Positions 31,062 through 39,357 of a stretch of DNA of 64,000 bases are shown here, in pieces (the first letter of the stretch is position 1; the number at the start of each line of letters is the position of its first letter). The DNA lies in the NCBI RefSeq assembly GCF_030814215.1, contig NZ_JAUSUT010000001.1:3658001-3722000 (forward strand), written 5' to 3'. Origin of the DNA: Amycolatopsis thermophila. GTDB taxonomy: Bacteria; Actinomycetota; Actinomycetes; Mycobacteriales; Pseudonocardiaceae. The position numbers and the translations under genes were made by a program. The notes below the pieces were generated by a model. That model worked only from the letters and a program-made list of their open reading frames with translations. It searched no databases and was not told the DNA's origin.

Positions 31062-32388
31062 CCTGTTCGACCCGATGCTGGCCGCCGGCCCGGTCCGCGC
31101 CGAGGTGTCCGACACCGCGTGGGTGCGCGGTCTGCTCGACGCGGAGGCGGCGCTGGCGGAGGCGGAGGCGGACGCGGGGGTGATCCCGCGCGAGCACGCG
31201 GACCGGATCGCCGAGGTGGCCCGCGCGGGCCGCTTCGACGCCGCCGCGATCGGCGAGAAGTCCGTCGGCGTCGGCAACCCCGCCGCGCCGCTCGTGCGGG
31301 AGCTGACCGCCCGGGTGGGCGGCGAGGCCGGCCGGGTCGTGCACCTGGGCGCCACCAGTCAGGACATTGTGGACACCGCGGCGATGCTGGTGTCCGCACG
31401 CGCGGTCGACGTGCTGCTCGGCGAAGTGGACGCGTGCGCCGACCGCCTCGCCGAGCTGGCGCGCGAGCACGCCGGGACCGTCCAGGCGGGACGGACGTTG
31501 CTGCAGCAGGCGTTGCCGGTGACGTTCGGGTTCCAGGTCGCGGGCTGGTTGTCCGGTCTGGACGCGGCGGCGGACCGGTTGCGGTCGCAGCGCTTCGCGG
31601 TCCAGCTCGGTGGAGCCACCGGAACGTTGGCGTCACTGGGTGAGCAGGGGTCGGCCGTGCTGTCGGCGTTCGCCCGTCGCCTGGGGCTGGGGGAGCCGGC
31701 CCTGCCCTGGCACACCGAGCGCACCCGGATCGCCGAGCTGGCCGGCGTGCTCGGTGAGGTGTCCGGGGTGGTCGCCGGGATCTCGCGGTCGCTGGTCCTG
31801 CTGGCGCAGACCGAGGTCGGGGAGATCGCCGAGGTCGCCGAGGGCAGCGGTGGCTCGTCGACCATGCCGCACAAGCGGAACCCGGTCGCCGCGGTGGCGG
31901 CGAACGCGGCCGCGCAGCAGGCGCCCGGGCTCGTCGCGACCCTGCTCGGGGCGATGGCGCAGGAACACCAGCGCGCCGCCGGATCGTGGCACGCCGAGTG
32001 GCGCCCGCTCGCGGAACTGTTCCGCAGCACCGGATCCGCCGTGCACTGGCTGCGCACCAGCGTGGACCGGCTCCAGGTCGACGCCGAGCGGATGCGGGCC
32101 AATCTGGACATCACGCGCGGTGCCCTGTTGTCCGAGCGCGTCACGACGGCGCTGGCCGCCGAGACCGGACGGCTCGAGGCGCACGACGCGGTCAGCGCGT
32201 GCACCCGCCGGGCACTGGCCGGGGAGGGCGAGCTGGCCGACCTGCTGGCCGCGGACGAGCTGGTGGGCAAGCACCTGACCCGCGAGCGCATCGGCGAGCT
32301 GCTCGACCCGGCGGGCTACCTCGGCAGCGCGCGGGTGTTCGTCGAGCGCGCACTGGCCGCGCACGAGAAGCGAAAGGGAACTTCGTGA
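31054..32388 (+). CDS. pcaB: 3-carboxy-cis,cis-muconate cycloisomerase
   Basis: Fumarase/adenylosuccinate-lyase superfamily enzyme closing carboxymuconate to 4-carboxymuconolactone. The superfamily signature GSSTMPHKRNP is at about residue 272, with HLGATSQDIVDTA (about 96) and the TLLQQALPVTFG segment. Length is 444 residues. I chose the ATG at 31054 inside the end of pcaG rather than the longer frame from 31030. It overlaps pcaD by four bases. Confidence 0.94.
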   Translation: MSDLFDPMLAAGPVRAEVSDTAWVRGLLDAEAALAEAEADAGVIPREHADRIAEVARAGRFDAAAIGEKSVGVGNPAAPLVRELTARVGGEAGRVVHLGATSQDIVDTAAMLVSARAVDVLLGEVDACADRLAELAREHAGTVQAGRTLLQQALPVTFGFQVAGWLSGLDAAADRLRSQRFAVQLGGATGTLASLGEQGSAVLSAFARRLGLGEPALPWHTERTRIAELAGVLGEVSGVVAGISRSLVLLAQTEVGEIAEVAEGSGGSSTMPHKRNPVAAVAANAAAQQAPGLVATLLGAMAQEHQRAAGSWHAEWRPLAELFRSTGSAVHWLRTSVDRLQVDAERMRANLDITRGALLSERVTTALAAETGRLEAHDAVSACTRRALAGEGELADLLAADELVGKHLTRERIGELLDPAGYLGSARVFVERALAAHEKRKGTS

Positions 32389-33155
32389 AGGTCCACCACG
32401 AGACCACCGGCGACGGCAGTGCCGCCGAGGTCGTCGTCCTGAGCAACTCCATCGGCAGCAACCTGCACATGTGGGACCCGCAGGTGAAACCGTTGACGGA
32501 GAACGGGTTCCGCGTCGTCCGCTACGACACGCGCGGGCACGGGAACTCGCCGGTGCCGCCGGGCCCGTACTCGATCGCCGACCTCGGCGGCGACGTCGTC
32601 GAGCTGCTGGACACGCTCGGCGTCGAGTCCGCGCACTTCGTCGGCCTGTCGCTGGGCGGCATGACCGGCGCCTGGCTCGGGCAGCACGCGCCGGAGCGGA
32701 TCCGGTCGCTGGTCCTGACGTTCACCTCGGTGAAGCCGGGCAACACCGACATGTGGACCGGCCGCGCGAAGCAGGTGCGGGCCGAGGGCATGGAGCAGAT
32801 CGCCGCGGGCAGCATCGGCCGCTGGTTCACGCCGGACTGGATCGCCGCGCACCCGGACCTGGCCGCCGAGCTGCGGCAGATGACCGCGACCACCCCCGCC
32901 GAGGGCTACGCGGCGTGCTGCGAGGCCATCGCCGGACTGGACCTGACCGGCGGGCTGTCCACGATCACGGCGCCGACGCTGGTCGTCTCCGGCGCCGACG
33001 ACGCCGCCCTGCCCCCGTCGCACGGCCAGGTCATCGCCGAGGGCATCCCGGGGGCGCGGTTCGAGGTCCTCGACCACGCCGCCCACCTGGGCAGCTACGA
33101 GCAGGCGGACAAGTTCACCGAGCTGGTCCTGGAACACTTGAAGGGGACGCGATGA
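32385..33155 (+). CDS. pcaD: 3-oxoadipate enol-lactonase
   Basis: Alpha/beta hydrolase opening 3-oxoadipate enol-lactone. Motifs are SNSIGSNLHMW (oxyanion), the nucleophile elbow GLSLGGMTG (Ser about 88), Asp in VVSGADDAALP and His in LDHAAHLGSYEQ. At 256 residues it is a stand-alone lactonase, unlike the fused PcaL (lactonase plus decarboxylase) of many actinomycetes. Here pcaC is a separate gene joined by ATGA. Confidence 0.93.
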   Translation: MKVHHETTGDGSAAEVVVLSNSIGSNLHMWDPQVKPLTENGFRVVRYDTRGHGNSPVPPGPYSIADLGGDVVELLDTLGVESAHFVGLSLGGMTGAWLGQHAPERIRSLVLTFTSVKPGNTDMWTGRAKQVRAEGMEQIAAGSIGRWFTPDWIAAHPDLAAELRQMTATTPAEGYAACCEAIAGLDLTGGLSTITAPTLVVSGADDAALPPSHGQVIAEGIPGARFEVLDHAAHLGSYEQADKFTELVLEHLKGTR

Positions 33156-33556
33156 GCGACGCGCTGTACGACGCCGGGATGCGGGTCCGGCGCGAGGTGC
33201 TGGGCGACGCGCACGTCGACCGCGCCGCCGGGAACGCCACCGAGTTCACGCAGAAGTTCCAGGACTACATCACCCGCGCCGCGTGGGGCTCGATCTGGAC
33301 CCGCGAGGGCCTGGACCGCAAGACGCGCAGCTGCATCACCCTCGCCGTGCTCACCGCGCTGCACTGCCACGGCGAGATCGCGATGCACGTCCGCGCCGCC
33401 GTCGGCAACGGCCTGACCGCCGACGAGATCGGGGAGGTCCTCCTGCACGCCGGCGTGTACGCGGGTGTGCCGGCGGCCAACGAGGCGTTCGCCATCGCGC
33501 AGAAGACCCTCGCCGAGATGGGAGAGCCCACCGCCCAGCCGCGCACCGCCCAGTAG
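33152..33556 (+). CDS. pcaC: 4-carboxymuconolactone decarboxylase
   Basis: The 134-residue AhpD-like helical enzyme decarboxylates 4-carboxymuconolactone to the enol-lactone. The family pattern is clear: RREVLGDAHVDRA, FTQKFQDYITRAAWGSIW, LDRKTRSCITLAVLTAL and EIGEVLLHAGVYAGVPAANEAF. It has ATGA overlap with pcaD and precedes the IclR regulator by 10 nt. Confidence 0.94.
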   Translation: MSDALYDAGMRVRREVLGDAHVDRAAGNATEFTQKFQDYITRAAWGSIWTREGLDRKTRSCITLAVLTALHCHGEIAMHVRAAVGNGLTADEIGEVLLHAGVYAGVPAANEAFAIAQKTLAEMGEPTAQPRTAQ

Positions 33557-33566
33557 GTTGTCGGGT

Positions 33567-34364
33567 ATGGCGGAACCGGTCGAGCGCGGCGCGCACCACG
33601 TCCAGTCGCTGGAACGCGGCCTGGCCGTGATCCGCGCGTTCGACGCCGGGTCGCCCGAGCTGACGCTGTCCGACGTGGCGCGCTCGACCGGCCTGACCCG
33701 CGCGGCGGCCCGCCGGTTCCTGCTCACGCTCGTCGACCTCGGGTACGTGCGGACGGACGGCAAGTACTTCTCGCTGACCGCGCGGGTGCTGGAGCTGGGG
33801 TACGCGTTCCTGTCCAGCATGACGTTGCCGGAGGTCGCGCAGCCGCACCTGGAACGGTTGTCGGCGGAGGTGCGCGAGTCCAGTTCGGTGTCCGTGCTGG
33901 AGGGCGCCGACATCGTCTACGTCGCGCGCGTCGCGGTGTCGCGGATCATGACGGTCAGCATCAACGTCGGCACCCGGTTCCCGGCCTACGCCACGTCGAT
34001 GGGGCACGTGCTGCTCGCCGGCCTGGACGACGCGGGCTTCGCCGAGTACCTCGAGCAGGCCGACCTGCAGCGCCTGACCTCGCACACCCTGACCTCCCCG
34101 GCGCAGCTGCGCGCCGAGCTGGCCGCGGTCCGGCAGCAGGGCTGGGCGCTGGTCGACCAGGAACTGGAGGAGGGCCTGCGCTCGGTCGCGGCGCCGATCC
34201 GGGACCGGCACGGCAAGGTGATCGCCGCGGTGAACGTGTCCACCCACGCGAGCCGGACGTCGCGGGAGACGGTGGTCGAGGAGATGGTGCCGCCGCTGCT
34301 GGCCGCGGCGAAGCGCATCGAGGACGACCTGGCCGTCGCACCCGCGCAGGCGCGCCGTGGCTGA
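33567..34364 (+). CDS. pcaR: IclR family regulator of the pca operon (PcaR-like)
   Basis: The 265-residue IclR protein has an N-terminal winged helix at about residues 12-75 (VQSLERGLAVIRAF, LSDVARSTGLTRAAARRFLLTL). The effector domain shows SMGHVLLAGLDD and a WALVDQELEEGLRSVAAPI segment, typical of the PcaR/PcaU/PobR subgroup sensing aromatic catabolites. It is the last gene of the pca operon and probably acts at the GTTC-N7-GAAC boxes upstream of pcaI. Whether it activates or represses is not visible. Confidence 0.9.
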   Translation: MAEPVERGAHHVQSLERGLAVIRAFDAGSPELTLSDVARSTGLTRAAARRFLLTLVDLGYVRTDGKYFSLTARVLELGYAFLSSMTLPEVAQPHLERLSAEVRESSSVSVLEGADIVYVARVAVSRIMTVSINVGTRFPAYATSMGHVLLAGLDDAGFAEYLEQADLQRLTSHTLTSPAQLRAELAAVRQQGWALVDQELEEGLRSVAAPIRDRHGKVIAAVNVSTHASRTSRETVVEEMVPPLLAAAKRIEDDLAVAPAQARRG

Positions 34365-34920
34365 GTGCGCCGGCCTGCTGCTCGCGGCCGGCGCCGGGCG
34401 CCGGTTCGGCAAGCCCAAGGCGCTGGTCGAGCTCGACGGGGAACCGTTGCTGCGCCGCGCGTTGCGGGTCCTGACCGACGGCGGGTGCGCGCCGGTGCGG
34501 GTGGTGGTCGGCGCGCGGGCGGAGGACGTGCGTGCGCTGCTGCCGTCGCCGGACCTGGCGGTCGATTCGCCGGACTGGGCCACCGGGATGGGCGCCTCGC
34601 TGCGGGCGGGTCTGCGGGCCCTGCCGGAGGCGGACGCCGTGCTGGTGCACCTGGTCGACCTGCCGGGCGTGGACGCCCGGATCATCGCCCGGCTGCGGGC
34701 GCTGGCCGCGCCGGACGCGGTGGCCCGCGCGGCGTACGACGGTGTTCCTGGCCACCCCGTGCTGCTGGGCCGCCGCTGGTGGGCGGAGGTCGCGGACAGC
34801 GCCTCGGGCGACCGCGGCGCCCGCGACTGGCTGCGCGGCCGGCCGGACCTGACGCTGGTCGAGTGCGCCGACCTCGGCGGCGGCGGCGACGTCGACCGGC
34901 CCGCGGACCTGCGCGCCTGA
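34357..34920 (+). CDS. MocA-like molybdenum cofactor cytidylyltransferase / NTP transferase
   Basis: The 187-residue MobA-like nucleotidyltransferase has the dinucleotide loop LLAAGAGRRFGKPKAL, the metal site in VHLVDLPGVD, and GVPGHPVLLGRRWW. MocA proteins add CMP to molybdopterin for the xanthine-oxidase family of Mo hydroxylases. That matches the form II CoxSLM enzyme encoded 10 kb downstream. The GTG start overlaps the pcaR stop by 8 nt, so it is translated as part of the pca transcript. It converges on a methyltransferase gene with a 4-nt gap. Confidence 0.87.
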   Translation: MAECAGLLLAAGAGRRFGKPKALVELDGEPLLRRALRVLTDGGCAPVRVVVGARAEDVRALLPSPDLAVDSPDWATGMGASLRAGLRALPEADAVLVHLVDLPGVDARIIARLRALAAPDAVARAAYDGVPGHPVLLGRRWWAEVADSASGDRGARDWLRGRPDLTLVECADLGGGGDVDRPADLRA

Positions 34921-34924
34921 GGGA

Positions 34925-35482
34925 TCACCGCAGCCGCTGCGCGCGCAGCACGGTGTCGTGGGTGTGGTGCGTCCCGGGCGGTGGGGGCGTGGTGCGCGGC
35001 CGGGTTTCGTCGACCAGGACCTTCCACTCGTCGCCGAGGAGCCTGGCAACGTCGGCCGGCTGATGATGGCCGGCGGCGGGCGCGGCCAGGTCGTGGCTGA
35101 CGACGAGCAGGGTCCCGCCCGGTGCGACGGCCGCCAGGAGGCCGCGGAGCGTGCTGCCCGGCAGCGGGAAGTACTGGGCGGAGACCAGGTCGAACGCGCC
35201 CGCCGGAAGTGGCGTGCGGGACAGGTCCGCGCGGCTCCACGCCACGCGACCGGTCGTGTCCAGGCGGGCGGCGCGCTCCAGCGCGGTCCGGGAGATGTCG
35301 ACCGCGGTGACGTGCCAGCCGTGCTCGGCCAGCCAGCGCGCGTCGGCTCCTTCCCCGCAGCCCACGTCGAGCGCCTGTCCCGGCGAGAGGCCGGTGACCT
35401 CGGCGACCAGCACGCCGTTGGGGTTGCCGCTGAAGACCTGCTCGCGGCTGCGGTACATCGCGTCCCAGAACTCTGCGTCCAT
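34925..35482 (-). CDS. Class I SAM-dependent methyltransferase
   Basis: The 185-residue methyltransferase has SAM motif I ALDVGCGEGADARWLAEHG (about residue 39), acidic loop VTAVDISRTAL and motif IV FDLVSAQYF. The opening DAEFWDAMYRSREQVFSGNPN is shared with small actinobacterial methyltransferases related to the TehB/thiopurine type. The ATG at 35482 diverges from the XRE/cupin gene, with a palindrome between. The acceptor is unknown. Confidence 0.87.
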   Translation of the reverse strand: MDAEFWDAMYRSREQVFSGNPNGVLVAEVTGLSPGQALDVGCGEGADARWLAEHGWHVTAVDISRTALERAARLDTTGRVAWSRADLSRTPLPAGAFDLVSAQYFPLPGSTLRGLLAAVAPGGTLLVVSHDLAAPAAGHHQPADVARLLGDEWKVLVDETRPRTTPPPPGTHHTHDTVLRAQRLR

Positions 35483-35523
35483 GCGCCCAACCTGCTCCCG
35501 GTGGCGGCGGTTTGACAAAGGTC

Positions 35524-35540
35524 TTTGCGGAAACCGCAAA
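35524..35540. promoter_or_regulatory. Perfect palindrome, probable operator of the XRE/cupin regulator
   Basis: TTTGCGG-AAA-CCGCAAA lies in the 78-nt divergent region, 20 nt before the XRE/cupin start. Its symmetry and position suggest autoregulation and joint control of the methyltransferase gene. Confidence 0.6.
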
Positions 35541-35560
35541 TCGCGGGGGACAGTGGGGTG

Positions 35561-36145
35561 ATGAGCGACGACTTCGAAGCCGTCCTGGCCGCCGTCGGTC
35601 CCCGGCTGCGCGAGTTGCGCCGTCGCAGCGGGGCCACGCTGGCCGAGTTGTCGGCGAGCATCGGGATCGCGATCAGCACGTTGTCCCGGCTCGAGTCCGG
35701 GCAGCGCAAGCCGGGCCTGGAACTGCTGCTGCCGCTGGCGAAGGCCCACCAGGTGCCGCTCGACGAACTCGTGGGGGCCCCGGCCGGCGGCGACCCGCGG
35801 GTGTACCCGAAGCCGTTCACCCGCAACGGCATGACCGTCGTGCCGTTGACCCGCCACCCCGGCGGGCTGCAGGCGTTCAAGCAGGTCCTCCCGGCCGGCG
35901 GGGCCGGCGGCGAGCCCGAACCGCGCTCGCACGAGGGCTACCACTGGCTGTACGTCCTCAGCGGACGGCTCCGCGTCGTGCTCGGCGACCAGGACCTCGT
36001 GCTGTCCACCGGTGAGGTCGCCGAGTTCGACACGCACCTGCCGCACTGGTTCGGCAACGCCGATGCGCGTCCGGTGGAGTTCCTCAGCATCCTCGGCCCG
36101 CAGGGCGAGCGGTTCCACATCCGGGCCCGTTACCGGCGTGACTGA
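35561..36145 (+). CDS. XRE family regulator with C-terminal cupin domain
   Basis: The 194-residue regulator has an N-terminal HTH_3 domain at residues of about 13-68 (LRELRRRSGATLAELSASIG, STLSRLESGQRKP). The C-terminal cupin_2 domain is at about 100-185 (SHEGYHWLYVLSGRLRVVLGDQ, TGEVAEFDTHLPHWFGN) with His and Glu residues placed for metal or small-ligand binding. Such regulators sense small metabolites. It diverges from the methyltransferase gene and precedes the CoxD-like gene by 39 nt. Confidence 0.9.
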   Translation: MSDDFEAVLAAVGPRLRELRRRSGATLAELSASIGIAISTLSRLESGQRKPGLELLLPLAKAHQVPLDELVGAPAGGDPRVYPKPFTRNGMTVVPLTRHPGGLQAFKQVLPAGGAGGEPEPRSHEGYHWLYVLSGRLRVVLGDQDLVLSTGEVAEFDTHLPHWFGNADARPVEFLSILGPQGERFHIRARYRRD

Positions 36146-36184
36146 TCCGGGACAGGCACCCGCCGACCCCTTAGGGTGGGAGGG

Positions 36185-37054
36185 GTGAAGGTCAACTCAC
36201 CCGAAGAGCTGGCGACGGAGCTGGACCGGGTCGGCTACCTGGCCGACGAGGGCGTCGCCACCGCCGCGTTCCTCGCGTTGCGCATGCAGCGCCCGCTGTT
36301 CTGCGAAGGCGAACCCGGGACCGGGAAGACCTCGCTGGCGGTGTCGCTGTCGGAGGCGCTCGGGCTGCCTCTGGTGCGGCTGCAATGCCACGAGGGCATC
36401 GACGCGGCGCAGGCGCTGTACGAATGGGACTTCCCGCGCCAGCTGCTGCACCTGCGGGCGCTGGAGGCCGGCAGCGAGCACCTGGACGTGGACACGGCGG
36501 AGCAGTCGCTGTTCACCGAGCGGTTCCTGCTCGCCCGGCCGCTGCTGCGGGCGCTGAAGGAGTCGCCGTGCGTGCTGCTGGTCGACGAGATCGACCGCGC
36601 CGACGACGAGTTCGAGGCGTTCCTGCTGCAGTTGCTCGACGAGAACGCCGTGACGATCCCCGAGTTCGGCGAGATCCGCGCCGAGCGGCCGCCACTGGTG
36701 CTGCTGACCTCCAACCGCACCCGCGAGGTGCACGACGCGCTCAAGCGCCGGTGCCTCTACCACTGGCTGGAGCACCCCGACCTGGCCCGCGAGGTGGCCA
36801 TCCTGCGTCGGCGCGTGCCCGGCATCGGCGACCGCCTCGCCACCCAGGTGGCGGTGGCCGTGCGCCGGCTGCGCGAGCTGGAGCTGCTCAAACCGCCGGG
36901 GATCGCCGAGTCGCTGGACTGGGCGCAGGCGCTGCTGGCCCTCAACCGCGACGAGCTGGACGCCGAGATCGCGGCCCGCACGCTCGGCGCGGTGCTCAAG
37001 TACTCCGAGGACCTCGACCGGGTCCGCGCCAAGCTCGACACCGTGCTCGCCTGA
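36185..37054 (+). CDS. coxD: MoxR-family AAA+ ATPase, CoxD-like
   Basis: AAA+ chaperone of the MoxR/CoxD group, which with the VWA protein CoxE helps to mature Mo hydroxylase active sites. Walker A GEPGTGKTS is near residue 38, Walker B LLVDEIDRAD near 130, sensor 1 LTSNRTREVHDALKRR near 175. Length is 289 residues. The GTG at 36185 has GGGAGGGG just upstream; a GTG at 36176 is in frame but lies in the ribosome site. The CoxE partner is normally next but here lies 4.8 kb away, beyond an unrelated gene block. Confidence 0.87.
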   Translation: MKVNSPEELATELDRVGYLADEGVATAAFLALRMQRPLFCEGEPGTGKTSLAVSLSEALGLPLVRLQCHEGIDAAQALYEWDFPRQLLHLRALEAGSEHLDVDTAEQSLFTERFLLARPLLRALKESPCVLLVDEIDRADDEFEAFLLQLLDENAVTIPEFGEIRAERPPLVLLTSNRTREVHDALKRRCLYHWLEHPDLAREVAILRRRVPGIGDRLATQVAVAVRRLRELELLKPPGIAESLDWAQALLALNRDELDAEIAARTLGAVLKYSEDLDRVRAKLDTVLA

Positions 37055-37284
37055 GCGTCGCGCCGAGCCCGGCCGGGGGTGCGCGGTGAGCACCAAGCCG
37101 GAGACGGCGGACCCGGTCCGCAGCTTCGAGGGCCGCGCCGAGCGCCGCGCAGCTACCCGCGCCAGGAACACCACGGCCACCGGTGCGCGCAAGGCCGCGC
37201 CGCGTGAGACCCCGGCCCGGCGCACCACCACTCGTCGCAAGGCGAAGCGGCTCGCGAGTAGCCGCCGTCGTCTTCCGCTGCTCG
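37055..37284 (+). other. 230-nt gap after coxD; possible basic ORF
   Basis: A GTG at 37086 opens a frame that encodes an Arg/Ala/Thr-rich stretch (SFEGRAERRAATRARN, then TTRRKAKR) and then runs antisense through the methyltransferase gene to 37499. It has no recognised similarity. It occupies the place where coxE is expected, so it may be junction debris. Confidence 0.25.
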
Positions 37285-37923
37285 TCACCGCGCCCGGCGC
37301 GCGAGCAGGTAGGCCTGCGGTGTCGTCTCGTACTCGAACGCCGGCTCTCGCACCAGTTGCGCGGTCACCGGAATCCCGGCGTCCGCCAGCAGCTCCGCGA
37401 TCCGGTCGGGCGGGAGGCGGTACGCGTCGTAGGACACGGTGTGCCCGTAGGCCTGCTCGAGCCGCCTGCGCTCGTCGCCGGCCTGGAACGCCACCATGAG
37501 GTGCCCGCCGGGCACGAGGACCCGTGCGAACTCGGCGAACACCGCGGGCAACAGCTCCGGCGGCGTGTGGATGATCGAGTACCACGCGAGGATCCCGCCG
37601 AGGCTTTCGTCCGCCAGGGCCAGATCCGCCATCGCGCCGACCTCGAACCGCAGGTGCGGGTACCGCCGCCGGGCCTCCGCCAGCATGCCGGGTGACAGGT
37701 CGATGCCGAACACCGGAACCCCCAGCGAGTCCAGGTAGGTCGTCACCCGCCCCGTGCCGCAGCCGATGTCGGCCACCTGCCCGCCGTCCCTGCGCACGTA
37801 CTCGGCGAACAGCCCCAGCATCGCCAGGTCCTCGGGGGTTTGCTCCAGAAGGCCTTCGAGGAGCCGGGCGTAGTCGACCGCCACGGTGTCGTAGGCCGTG
37901 CGGGTGGCATCCAGATACGTCAC
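37285..37923 (-). CDS. Class I SAM-dependent methyltransferase
   Basis: The 212-residue methyltransferase has motif I VADIGCGTGRVTTYLDSLG near residue 50, acidic loop FGIDLSPGML, then YPHLRFEVGAMADL and WYSIIHTPPELLP. These are typical of Methyltransf_25/11 proteins. The N-terminal TRTAYDTVAVDYARLL is common to actinobacterial members. No partner gene is evident. It is the first gene inside the block separating coxD from coxE. Confidence 0.87.
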   Translation of the reverse strand: MTYLDATRTAYDTVAVDYARLLEGLLEQTPEDLAMLGLFAEYVRRDGGQVADIGCGTGRVTTYLDSLGVPVFGIDLSPGMLAEARRRYPHLRFEVGAMADLALADESLGGILAWYSIIHTPPELLPAVFAEFARVLVPGGHLMVAFQAGDERRRLEQAYGHTVSYDAYRLPPDRIAELLADAGIPVTAQLVREPAFEYETTPQAYLLARRAR

Positions 37924-38185
37924 GCGGCGACCGTAGCGGTCCGCACCGGTCCCGCCGGTGCGACGCGCCGCGGAAACCGTTGGCCCACAAGAAGGTCAGT
38001 GTCCCAGGCCGCAGCCGCGCCTCCACCGGGTCCCCGGTCGCGACGTCCTGCCCCGCCGGCCGCCCCCGGACGACGTGCTCCAGCTCGTGGAGCCGGTCGT
38101 CGTGCTGGTCGAGGAGAGCGGCGGACCGGGATCGCCCCGACCCTCAAGGCGGGCTCGATCAACCACCAGACGAACCCGCTCGGTC
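37924..38185. other. 262-nt gap, possible decayed coding sequence
   Basis: No intact gene. A minus-strand frame includes a stretch that looks protein-like (DDRLHELEHVVRGRPAG, RPGTLTFLWANGFRG) but has no start and is broken on both sides. It may be debris of a former gene in this rearranged block. Confidence 0.3.
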
Positions 38186-39325
38186 TCACACAGCGGTCAA
38201 CGGTCCGGGAGGGGTCCAGCGGGCGGCGGCGGTGGACGCGCGGACCGACAGCCGGGCCGGCATGAGCCGGAGCACCGCGTTGCGCGCCGCGACGGCCAGC
38301 GGGTTCTTCAGCTGGGCGCCCAGCCGCCCGGCCTGGTCGGACCTGCGCGCGATCGCCTGGCTGCGCGGCCGGCGTTCGCGGTCGTACGCCCTCAGCGCGT
38401 CGGCGATCGACGTGTGCCGGACGGTGGCGGCGGCGAGCACGACTGCGTCTTCGATGGCCTGGCAGCCGCCCTGACCCAGGTACGGCGACATGGCGTGGGC
38501 GGCGTCGCCGAGCAACGCGACCCGCTCGCGCACGTACGTCGGCAGCGGGGTGCGCAGCGCGAGCAGGTCGTTCTGGAGGAACCGCTCGTCCGGCGTCGCC
38601 TCGATCAGGCTCGGCAGCGGTTCCGGCCAGTCGCCGAAGTGGCGCCGCAGGAAGGCTTTCGGGTCCGCGTGCCGGACATCAGGGGACGACTCGCACGCCA
38701 GGTACCAGTACAGCCGGCCGCCGGTCAGCGGCAGCATCCCGACCTCGGTGCCCGGTCCGAGGAGACCGGACAGTTCGAGCGGTCCCGGATCGTCGAGGAT
38801 CGCCCGGAACGCGGTGTGCCCGGTGTGTGCCGGGCCGGGGTGACCGGGCCAGAGCGCCGAGCGGACGGCGCTGTGGACGCCGTCGGCCGCCACGACCAGG
38901 TCGGCGGTGAGCTCGCCGCCGTCCCAGCGCACCCGGCCGTCGCCGGTCACCGCGGTGATCGTGGTGCCCGCCCGCAGATCCGCGGCCGGGATGGCGTCGC
39001 GCAGCAGGTCGAGGAGCTGGGCGCGGGCGATGCCGAGGAGCGGTTTGCCCAGCGCGCGTTCGAACCGGGCGCCGTCGACCTCGGTCAGCAGGCGGCCGTG
39101 GTGGTCCCGCAGCCGTCCGCTGACCTGCGGCACGGCGAGCGGCGCCAGGTCGAGGCCGAGTGTTTCCAGGGCGCGCAGAGCGTTGGGCCACAACGTGATG
39201 CCCGCGCCGACCTCGGCGAACCGCGGCGCTCGCTCGAAGACGGCGACCTCCCAGCCCGCCCGGCGCAGCCCGATCGCCGCGCTCAACCCGCCTATGCCGC
39301 CGCCGATGACCGCTGCTGTTCTCAT
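38186..39325 (-). CDS. FAD-dependent monooxygenase (PHBH/salicylate hydroxylase type)
   Basis: The 379-residue aromatic hydroxylase-like flavoprotein has GGGIGGLSAAIGLRRAGW for the FAD ADP moiety, the DG motif in VVAADGVHSAVRSALW, and the ribityl-binding motif ALLGDAAHAMSPYLGQGG. It resembles NAD(P)H-dependent monooxygenases of the FAD_binding_3 group. The ATG at 39325 diverges from a TetR gene across an 18-bp palindrome, a common layout for inducible antibiotic- or aromatic-modifying hydroxylases. Substrate unknown. Confidence 0.9.
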   Translation of the reverse strand: MRTAAVIGGGIGGLSAAIGLRRAGWEVAVFERAPRFAEVGAGITLWPNALRALETLGLDLAPLAVPQVSGRLRDHHGRLLTEVDGARFERALGKPLLGIARAQLLDLLRDAIPAADLRAGTTITAVTGDGRVRWDGGELTADLVVAADGVHSAVRSALWPGHPGPAHTGHTAFRAILDDPGPLELSGLLGPGTEVGMLPLTGGRLYWYLACESSPDVRHADPKAFLRRHFGDWPEPLPSLIEATPDERFLQNDLLALRTPLPTYVRERVALLGDAAHAMSPYLGQGGCQAIEDAVVLAAATVRHTSIADALRAYDRERRPRSQAIARRSDQAGRLGAQLKNPLAVAARNAVLRLMPARLSVRASTAAARWTPPGPLTAV

Positions 39326-39332
39326 GCCGGTG

Positions 39333-39350
39333 ACTCTACACCTGTAGAGT
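39333..39350. promoter_or_regulatory. TetR operator palindrome in divergent promoter
   Basis: ACTCTACA-CC-TGTAGAGT has perfect 8-bp arms and lies between the monooxygenase start (39325) and the tetR start (39358). It is almost certainly the binding site of the adjacent TetR protein, covering both promoters. Confidence 0.75.
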
Positions 39351-39357
39351 GATCGGC

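Noticed and set aside
39349..39357. GTG start for the TetR gene at 39349
   Set aside because: It falls inside the operator palindrome and adds only three residues. The ATG at 39358 is preferred.
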